From assembly GCF_028389875.1 (NCBI RefSeq), contig NC_084663.1, positions 97,949,190-98,013,189 of the forward strand: a DNA stretch of 64,000 nucleotides. The letters are read 5' to 3'. This DNA comes from Rhea pennata. Its lineage: Eukaryota; Chordata; Aves; Rheiformes; Rheidae. The notes beneath the pieces are model-generated. The model ran no database searches. It had not been told where the DNA came from and was given only the letters and a program-made list of their open reading frames with translations. Below, piece after piece: positions 57,101 to 64,000 of this stretch (position 1 is the stretch's first letter; each line of letters starts with the position of its first letter). Position numbers and translations under genes: made by a program.

Positions 57101-60100
57101 CCTATAAAATATGACAAGTGATTAAAAGGCACAAACAAGAAGCTGTTCTACATACACCAAACTCCATATAGAATTCTAATAAGGGCTTTGGTTTGTGTTA
57201 GAGATTAGTTTCACCAGATTAGTGAACATTAATGGTTAACCAATGGTAAAGGTAATTGGTACAATAGGTTAGTTTTGTTGACTGCCTATAAGGGAAAGAA
57301 AGTTGAAGAAAAGAAAACTGTTCCAAAGAACCATCCAAATGAAAATAGGATGCTTATAAGGACATATCAAGATCAACCTAAATTGCTTAGCTAAGCAACA
57401 GAGTTACACATGTACCATCACAGTTTAAGCTAAGAGACAAATATCACTCAGCTTCACCCCAGAATTCCCAAATAAGGGTCCTGCTACGCACCTCAGACTC
57501 AGCTTGTGCTCTCTGACATCGGTACTGAGCCATCAGTCTATCAGCCTGAGCCAGCGCCAGTGCCTTTGCCTCCAAAAGGTCTTGCAGCCTGGTTTCTTTG
57601 GACTGCTCAAAAAAAACCAAGAACAAACAAACAAACAAACAAAAAAAAAACCCCACTTTTCATTAAAGATTTTTGTATGTACAGCCAGGAAGGCATCCAC
57701 ACACACTTCAGGTCATACTCACTGCTAATGCTGACAGCTTCTGCTCATAAACATCCATTATGTCAGATATCCTCATATCAGTGATTGGCTCCTTCACCTG
57801 TGGAAAATTTTACAGTAGCAGAAATCAGAAAACATTAAATTTGTAGCTATTGAGACAGCTAAAGTGTATCTGAAGAGCTCAGTAGTTTCTTGAATTGTAC
57901 CTGACCACTAGCTTTTTAAATTATTTCATCTCTGGAACTATCTACTCAACTGCATGCACCTGACTTGTAGAAAATCTGTGAATAATTAAACTAGTTAAGT
58001 CAAATAGCTTGAATCTGCAGAGGATTTTTAGCCAGCCACTATGAAGACATAACATCATGTCTACAATAGTTCCCCTTGGTCTAATCTTTGCTAACTTCTG
58101 GAGAACTAATAGGACATCTAACTGAAGTAATTTGCCTTAATGCAAACAGGACAGAATGCACATGGTTAAAAATCCTTATTTATATTCTTCAGCCTTGTCA
58201 ACATCTGGATTATCAGAAAAGACCCCTGACAGTTATTCTGAAAGGACATTGTCCAGAACAGAACTTGTTATACTAACCCATTTTCTTACTAGAGGAAGTT
58301 TACTTTGTACAATAACACAAGCCCTAAGTGCTTATTTAAATATACACTTGAGTCAAGAGTGAATGCCACTTGGCAACTTCAGAATCCTCTTTCTTAGAGC
58401 GTTCTGGTCTAATAACAATTTTGAGCAGCTGTTCATCAACACAGATGCATGATCAAGTGCAAATTATCCCAGCTGTTCATACAACATATACCTACTGAAA
58501 AGTTACGTAATCATTCTAAATAGTGCAGAGATGATAATTTTCTTGGAAATAGTAGCCCTCACATAATTCCAGTCCTCAGCTCATTTCCCTGTCCCTAACA
58601 CTACAGGCAAATAATTTCTCTTCTTTTTTTTGCAAACTTGTCATCTCCAGGCCCCTTTAGATATTACAACAAGGAAAGCTTATGTAAGCTCCCCTCACTT
58701 TCTCTGTACAGTTATTCTATTAAAAGAAGTTTCTCAAATACATTTTATACACATTTGAACATCACGCAACATACAGAATGCACACAGAGCTGAAGTACTG
58801 GACATCTTAAATGAATGTGTATCAGTGTTTAAATACACATTTCAAAGGAAAATTCTACTAATGAGAAAAACTAAGAAATAATTTACTGAACAATGTATCT
58901 AAAATAATTTTTTGTTCCTCATCAAAAAAATCTTAGGAGCTGCAGGACACATCACATTACTGGAAGCCAGTGACCTAACGCTGTAAGGCACCTGTGGCCA
59001 CTTTGACTTTCATTAATAAAGACACAGCAGTACACCTACAGACTTATCACATGCAGTCCTGAAAAGAATGATCAATGAAAGTATCCAGTGGCAGAGTAAA
59101 AAAGAAGCCAAGGCAAGAGTTACTTGACCTCTTCCACTATTATTCCAGCAACTGCCTAGAACGGGTAGCTTGCTGAGTTTCATTCTTATTTGATGACAAA
59201 GAATGAAGGGTCGCAAAGCTAAGGCTGAAGTCAATGGCACTAACATAGTTACAAAGCCCTTATGAGACACCACCTGTTCAATCTTTGATTTGCATACTGT
59301 TCTTTTAAGTCAAAAGAAAGCAGTGGCAACAATCTATCACTTTATCTAAAACAGCTATAAAGCAACTACCTTGCTTTGAACAAAAAAAAATGAAAATATT
59401 CAACATCTGACAGTATGGCCCTCTAAGAGAGGAATGGTATGTGGCACCTATTCCAGTGTCTCATCTACAATGCATGCTGTTGCAGAGGAAAGCAAAACTT
59501 TTCTAAAGTAATAATACTGTCTTCAGAGGAAGACCACAAAGATCAAAATGCAAATGCTAAAGAGCCAGCTACAAGCAACAAAATCACCTCTATTTTGGCC
59601 AGGGGTGGAAGGAAGAATAGAGAAAGGGAAGGCACTCTTTGTGCCCATCCGAGGAAGTCTACACACCTGTAACTAAGATATATCTGACACCTGTCTCCAT
59701 ATCTGACACCTAGAAGAATGGACAACTCCACTGCAGAAAAATATCTCAAAGAGCCCAGCTTCTGATATAGCACAAAGAACTGTCATTTGAGTTCCGCTCT
59801 GGAGCTCAGTAAAAGCAGCACATTCAAAACAGGCAGGAATCTACGCTGATCTCAGCTGGTAAGTGCACTGTACCCTGGAACTTAGTTTTATTTTTTTTTC
59901 TGTAAAGTGTTAAGTATTTAATATATATAAATGCTATTAACCTCTAGCCCAGAATGGAGTTTCTGTATTAATTCCTGAATATTTGAAGTTGCAGAATCAT
60001 CACATGAAGAATGGGATGAAGAACATCTCACTGAAGTAACATTGGTCATGGGTGACTGCATTTGGATTCTCTTTGATGTGTGCTCTTTTTCATGTTGCTT

Positions 60101-60134
60101 GTAAGCATTATTTGCTGCAATGCTCTCACCAAGC
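50937..60134 (-). CDS. CIP2A: CIP2A (KIAA1524), C-terminal 360 residues
   Basis: CIP2A binds PP2A B56 subunits and dampens PP2A action on targets such as MYC; in mitosis it works with TOPBP1 to hold broken chromosomes together. The visible exons, in transcript order, are 60134-59942, 57797-57723, 57602-57492, 56693-56497, 54858-54745, 52903-52821, 52360-52221 and 51107-50937. All junctions are GT-AG with matching phases, and the joined frame is open for 360 codons before TAG at 50939-50937. The protein is coiled coil throughout most of this length and ends [12 protein letters not shown], then ETVNLSL, as in human CIP2A (905 aa) apart from minor substitutions. The N-terminal armadillo-like half lies beyond the right edge. 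Gene order next to MYH15 and the shared strand agree with human 3q13. Confidence 0.95.
51108..52220 (-). other. CIP2A last intron
   Basis: 1.1-kb A/T-rich intron. It contains two tandem copies of a 22-bp T-rich unit (TTTGTTTGGTTTTTGATTTT plus TA) at about 51648-51691 followed by a T run. No exon recognised. Confidence 0.75.
52221..52360 (-). CDS. CIP2A: CIP2A exon: coiled coil
   Basis: 140 nt encoding [40 protein letters not shown] and KELSIK. Continuous heptads; EETIDxLRKELS(R/K)TEQ is a strongly conserved CIP2A segment. Acceptor CTTAAG, donor AAG followed by GTAAGA. Confidence 0.95.
52821..52903 (-). CDS. CIP2A: CIP2A exon: coiled coil
   Basis: 83 nt encoding [20 protein letters not shown] then DRDDKIA; phases 2 in and 1 out join its neighbours without a break. 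Acceptor TTTTAG, donor GTAAGC. Confidence 0.93.
52904..54744 (-). other. CIP2A intron
   Basis: 1.8-kb A/T-rich intron with a run of about 11 C near 54454-54464. Nothing else recognised. Confidence 0.75.
54745..54858 (-). CDS. CIP2A: CIP2A exon: coiled coil
   Basis: 114 nt encoding [20 protein letters not shown] then [17 protein letters not shown]. The KDLQITCxSLNKQ core matches human CIP2A. Acceptor TTGTAG, donor GTAAGT. Confidence 0.94.
54859..56496 (-). other. CIP2A intron
   Basis: 1.6-kb A/T-rich intron with T18 at 56218-56235 and a C9 run near 55360. No exon or repeat family recognised. Confidence 0.75.
56497..56693 (-). CDS. CIP2A: CIP2A exon: coiled coil
   Basis: 197 nt encoding [40 protein letters not shown] and [19 protein letters not shown]. 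Highly charged, heptad-patterned and very similar to human CIP2A. Ends phase 2. Confidence 0.95.
57492..57602 (-). CDS. CIP2A: CIP2A exon: coiled coil
   Basis: A 111-nt, 37-codon exon in phase 0 encoding [20 protein letters not shown] and [17 protein letters not shown] with clear heptad spacing. Acceptor GAGCAG, donor GTGCGT. Confidence 0.95.
57723..57797 (-). CDS. CIP2A: CIP2A exon: [20 protein letters not shown]
   Basis: A 75-nt, 25-codon exon in phase 0 encoding [20 protein letters not shown] then LSALA, matching the start of the CIP2A coiled coil as I recall it in human. Acceptor CCACAG, donor GTGAGT. Confidence 0.93.
57798..59941 (-). other. CIP2A intron
   Basis: 2.1-kb A/T-rich intron. 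No repeat family, exon or RNA gene recognised. Confidence 0.7.
59942..60134 (-). CDS. CIP2A: CIP2A exon: linker before the coiled coil
   Basis: Encodes [20 protein letters not shown], a serine-rich stretch ([17 protein letters not shown]) and [13 protein letters not shown]. The low-complexity Ser/Asp region separates the folded N-terminal half from the coiled coil and is a plausible phosphorylation site cluster. 193 nt; acceptor TATACAG; donor GAG followed by GTTAAT, a weak donor. Confidence 0.88.
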
Positions 60135-62899
60135 CTGTATAAACAAAGATTATTAAAGAGTATTTGCTACAAAAACCATTGTGAGGGTTAAAGATATGAA
60201 CAATTTTACAACATAACTTCTCTCTCATTGAAAACATGAGACTATTGAAATAACTCCATTTGCATTATCACATAACAAAGGTACAGCATACCCAGACTAT
60301 CTAGAGATAATTGAAAGGAGTAGAAATGAAAAACATCAGTCATCTACTGAAGATCTACCACATTCACGTTTATAAGGCTTTGTAACGTGTCATGGATCAC
60401 AAGCGCAGCATTTCACCAGAAACAGCCTGTTGTTCAGCTCCTCTTGAGCAGCAGAGAAACTGTTCCTCGCTAGTCTGAGAAACAGGATATTTAACATGTT
60501 ATTATTAACCTCAACCAGGCCACTGTTTTTAAGTAGCAGAACAGATGCGGTATTTAGCAAATAGTTATTTTTATCAATCGTAAAGATCAAAACACTGAAC
60601 AATCAAAAGGCAGGGTGCTACCCAAAATCCCTCCATTTTTGTTGTCTGGGATGCTACTTTACACATTTCTTAAGTTTTAACTATAACTCAAGTATGCAAA
60701 TAAAAAAGGCAAGTAGGTGCAGAGTCATTTGTACAGGGAAGAGAACACAAAAGTTTAGACACCATTAATTAGAATAGAATACCTGCATCCCACATTTGCA
60801 TAAAGCTCATGTCTTATTTTCAGGACAACTAGTCATGTTATCTTCCAAATCAGAGAGAATGAGAAGTCAAAATAGCTGATTTTTAAGTGACTACTCAAAA
60901 TCTTGACAAATTAAGTAACCCAAACACCTTACTGAAGACATGTCTCAATTGTTTCCTGTCTACACAAACAGAGCCTACATTCAACTTGCGCTTATAGGCC
61001 TGTTATTTTGTTATTCCATTGTGTAAAACCAGGCATTTTGGATTGAACAGATCCTTCATTAGTTTAACCAGTCTATTAATTGGCCATTATAACACTTTTT
61101 TTTATATCCACAAGAACCATAGAATCATAGATTAGTTAAGGTAGGATGGGGCTTCCTGAGCAGGGGATTCAACTAGACCATCTCCAAGGAGGGTCATTTA
61201 AAGCAGGTCGCCCAATACTGAGTCCAGTCAAGTTTTGACCATCCTCAAGGATGGAGAGTGTATAACCTCTCCATGCAACCTGTTCTAATGTTTGACCACT
61301 TGTACAAATAAAACTTTTTCCATAAATAAACTGAATTTCTTGTATTTCAATTTTTGCCTCTTGTTGTGTCACTGGATACCACTGAGAACAGTCTGTCTCC
61401 ATCCTGCTTACATCCTCCCATCAGACATTTATAAACATTGGTAAGATCCCTACCCTGAGCCTTCTTTTCTCCAGCTCAGCCCCGGCCCAGGTGAGAGAAG
61501 TTCCAGTCCCTTAGTCATCTCCATGACTCTTCACTGGACTTGCTCCAGTACTTCCGCATCTTTCTTTTATTGGGAGCCCAGAATCAGGCACAGCACATCA
61601 GATGGTGTCTCCTCAGTGATGAGTAGAAGGAAACAATCACTTCCCCTGACCTGCTGGCAACACTTTTCCCAATGCAGACCAGGAAGATGATGGCCTTTAC
61701 CAGCTTGTGACCATCCGTCTTCCTTCTGCCTCTTGTTTGTCTCGCTTTTATGTTTGAGTCTTTTCAGCAGCTCCTTGTTAATCCATGCAGGCCTTCTGCT
61801 GCCTTGCCTTCATTTCCTGGTCACTAAAATGGACAACTAAGAGCTTTAAAGAGGTGATCCTTGAATATTAGCCACCTGTCCTGGCTCTCTCCTCTCCAGG
61901 AAAGTGAGGGGGCCCCTGGGATTCTTCCAATCAGGTCCATAAACAGGCCAACATCTGCTCTGCTGAAGCCCAGGGTTGTGATCCTGCTTTTTGCCTTGTT
62001 TCTTCTTCTCAGTATTCTGAACTCCACCATCTTACAATCACTTCAGCTATGGCTGCCCCAGGTCCTCATATTTCCAACCAGTTCTTCCATATTTGGAAAT
62101 AATCAGGTCCAGCTAAATGCTTCCCCTCATCAGCTCCTTGATCACCTATGCTAGCAAGTTGTCACCAATGCACTCCAGAAACATGGATTGCCTGTGCTCT
62201 GCTGTGTTGTCCCTCCAGTAGATATCAGGATGATGTCACCTGCTGAGGGCCAAGGCTTGAGCACATGAAGCTGCTTCTAGTTGTCTGAAGGCCTAACCTA
62301 CTTCTTACTAACCAGGTGGTATGTGGCAGACACCACCATGACACTGCCTGTGTCAGGCAGACTGACAATTCGAACCCTTGAGCTCTCAAGCTGGCTCATC
62401 AGCCATCCCAAGGCAAAGCACCATGAATTTCCATTGCTCTCTCACATAAAGGGTAACTCTCCAATCTCAGCTTTCTAAGCTATCCTTCCTGAAGGACCTG
62501 TATCTATCCACTGCAGCACTTTAGTTGTGTAAGCCATCTCAACACATCCCCCTGGTACCAATGAGATCATAGCCTAATCATAGATTAGTAGTTTGTATGC
62601 AGACTTTAATTCTTCCTCTTTGCTCTTCATGTTGCATGCATTATTGTAAAGGCACTAGAGAAGCATCCTGTCACGCTGATTTCCCAGAAGGCATACGAAA
62701 GTTTTCCCCATAGTGTGATCCAATAAGCAATCACTTTTTCATGAGCATATGCTCGGACTGACCCTACTTCAGTCCTGTCTTATTGATTGCGAAGTCCCTC
62801 CTGTTCACGTTATCCCCACATTATCAACCTGATTTATCACTTTCTCACTTGCTCATCAGTCCATCCTCTCCCTCCCCTGTCATTCTCAGTTTAAAGCTC

Positions 62900-63320
62900 T
62901 CCTCATTAGATTGGCTAGGCCGCTGGCATAGATGCCAACACTTTGCCAGCTTAGGCAGGTGGATCTTGTCTCTTCCTAGCAGTCCTAGATTCTCAGAGTC
63001 CAATGGTCATGGAAACCAAAATCTTGTTCCCAACATCAGGCATTGAACTAATTGTTGACTCTCAGCATCCATCTACTCCTCTCCCTAACCACAGCCCTTC
63101 CCATTCACCAGCAGGATCAAGGAGAACACTATCCAGGCCCCTATGCTCTTGACCATTACCACCAAAGACTGTCACACTTGACATTTTCCAGGTCTTCCCT
63201 AGCAGTATTGTTGGTGGCCACGTGGAATAGCAGCAAGGGTAAAAATCTGAGAGCTGGACATGCCACAGCAGACTTCCAACATCATCCCGAATCTGAGCCC
63301 CCAGCAAGCCACCCTAGGTG
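62900..63320 (-). pseudogene. CR1 ORF1 remnant, esterase-like domain
   Basis: Broken frames on the minus strand include HVATNNTARE-like, QDFGFHDHWTL and LGLLGRDKIHLPK segments. These fit the SGNH-type esterase domain described in CR1 ORF1, whose motifs include GTNDT, GFGFYDHGTLF and GRDGIHL. Stops and frameshifts interrupt it. Confidence 0.65.
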
Positions 63321-63566
63321 ACAGGTCATGTCAGCAGATGGTGACCTCCATTCCCTGCAGCAGGGAATCTCTGACTATTCATACTCGCTGCTTCTTCCTG
63401 GTGCTGCTGTATGGCTCAGGCACAGCTGGCAGAGATGCTTTGCTGGACAGAGCTCCCAGCCCCTTGTCTGCTACAAAGGCACTGAATCTATTCTGCTTCA
63501 CCTGAAGTTTTGCAGCTACAGAAGCCTTCTTCCTGCTCTCTGGAAACAAGCTCCCAGCCTTTGCTG

Positions 63567-63833
63567 TCACAAGAATCTCTGCCCAAGCCAACAGGCACAG
63601 ACTCCACCTGCCCCTTCCTCTGGGACAGGGAGGGATATGGCTCTTGAAGCTGCAACGTCTTGGAGAAGATCTAGTCTTTTCCTTTTCATCACATCTGCTA
63701 CTTGCAGTCTGAGGACCTCCTCCCATAGCTCCTTTACTTCGCAATACAGCTCAACAACCGCACATCTCCCACAGGCTAAAAGGCACTCCTTGCAGTTTGA
63801 GACTTGCAGAGCTGCATCTTCTGCCTCTGGCAT
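63567..63833 (-). pseudogene. CR1 ORF1 remnant, Cys-rich N-terminal part
   Basis: An 88-codon open frame with the VSNCKECLLACGRCAVVELY motif followed by a short charged helix (ELWEEVLRLQ). This is the small cysteine-rich module at the start of CR1 ORF1. It may bind nucleic acid in live elements; here it is a fossil. Confidence 0.6.
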
Positions 63834-64000
63834 GAAGAGAAAGTTACTTCAATGGTTGCTGGAGACCATGCACTGGGACATTTTTACCATGATTACTGAG
63901 GAAACATATGCTGCTCTGAGCAGTTGCTGGCCACTTTTGTGCCCTGATGCACAAACCACTGGAAAAACTGCTGTGTCTGTTGACTACCTCTTTCAGCTGT

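Larger units (their letters stand above)
61115..63840 (-). mobile_element. CR1 LINE, internally deleted, in a CIP2A intron
   Basis: Non-LTR retrotransposon read on the minus strand. The 3' end (61115-61130) carries the CTATGATTCTATGG-type CR1 terminal repeat, and 3' UTR sequence follows to about 61700. The ORF2 remnant at about 61735-62270 includes HPDIYWRDNTAE, MVEFRILRRRNKAKSRITTL and RPAWINKELLKRLKHK, the end of the endonuclease domain. The reverse-transcriptase coding region expected between endonuclease and 3' UTR is absent, with the junction near 61700. ORF1-like sequence lies at about 62900-63830. Reading frames are broken by several stops, so the copy is dead. The 5' boundary is uncertain and may continue towards 64000. 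It is intronic because it lies upstream of the exon at 59942-60134. Confidence 0.88.

Noticed and set aside
60424-60482. Exon-like block with a CTCAG acceptor and LARNSFSAAQEELNNRLFL reading
   Set aside because: None of its frames ends in the phase needed to join the next CIP2A exon at 60134, and two frames contain stops; I treat it as intron.
61861-62154. 97-codon plus-strand frame near the CR1
   Set aside because: It is antisense to the CR1 endonuclease remnant, which is the real coding relic.

Overview
The window is vertebrate nuclear DNA and most likely comes from a bird. Genes are split into short exons of the standard vertebrate sizes with GT-AG introns, repeat density is low, and the one clear interspersed repeat is a CR1 LINE, the typical retroposon of birds and other sauropsids. 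A turtle or crocodilian cannot be excluded from sequence alone. Both protein genes lie on the minus strand, in the order expected from the human MYH15-CIP2A neighbourhood on 3q13.

Region 1 (1 to about 30,780, minus strand) is the 5' half of a sarcomeric myosin heavy chain gene that I assign to MYH15, known in birds as the ventricular myosin heavy chain. One likely non-coding first exon and 27 coding exons can be placed to the base. They join in one open frame of exactly 1113 codons, covering the N-terminal domain, complete motor domain, light-chain-binding neck and the first part of the coiled-coil rod. The last 800 or so residues of the rod lie beyond the left edge. A TATA promoter with muscle-type motifs sits in a CpG-rich block at 30.5-31.0 kb.

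Region 2 (about 31.0-48.9 kb) is an intergenic spacer in which I recognise no gene. It holds homopolymer tracts, microsatellites, a triple 25-bp repeat, a G-quadruplex motif between long T tracts, a perfect short hairpin and two or three GC-rich islands of unknown role.

Region 3 (about 48.9-64.0 kb, minus strand) is the 3' end of CIP2A (KIAA1524): eight exons encoding the last 360 residues, which form the coiled-coil half of the protein, followed by a 3' UTR. The intron upstream of the first visible exon contains a CR1 element in the same orientation as CIP2A. It keeps parts of ORF1, the endonuclease end of ORF2 and the 3' UTR, but lacks the reverse-transcriptase region.

I see no novel multigene system. 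The features most worth a second look are a local 205-bp duplication with a 58-bp indel in MYH15 introns, a 16-bp perfect inverted repeat just upstream of a motor-domain exon, the compact MYH15 promoter, and the esterase-containing, internally deleted CR1.
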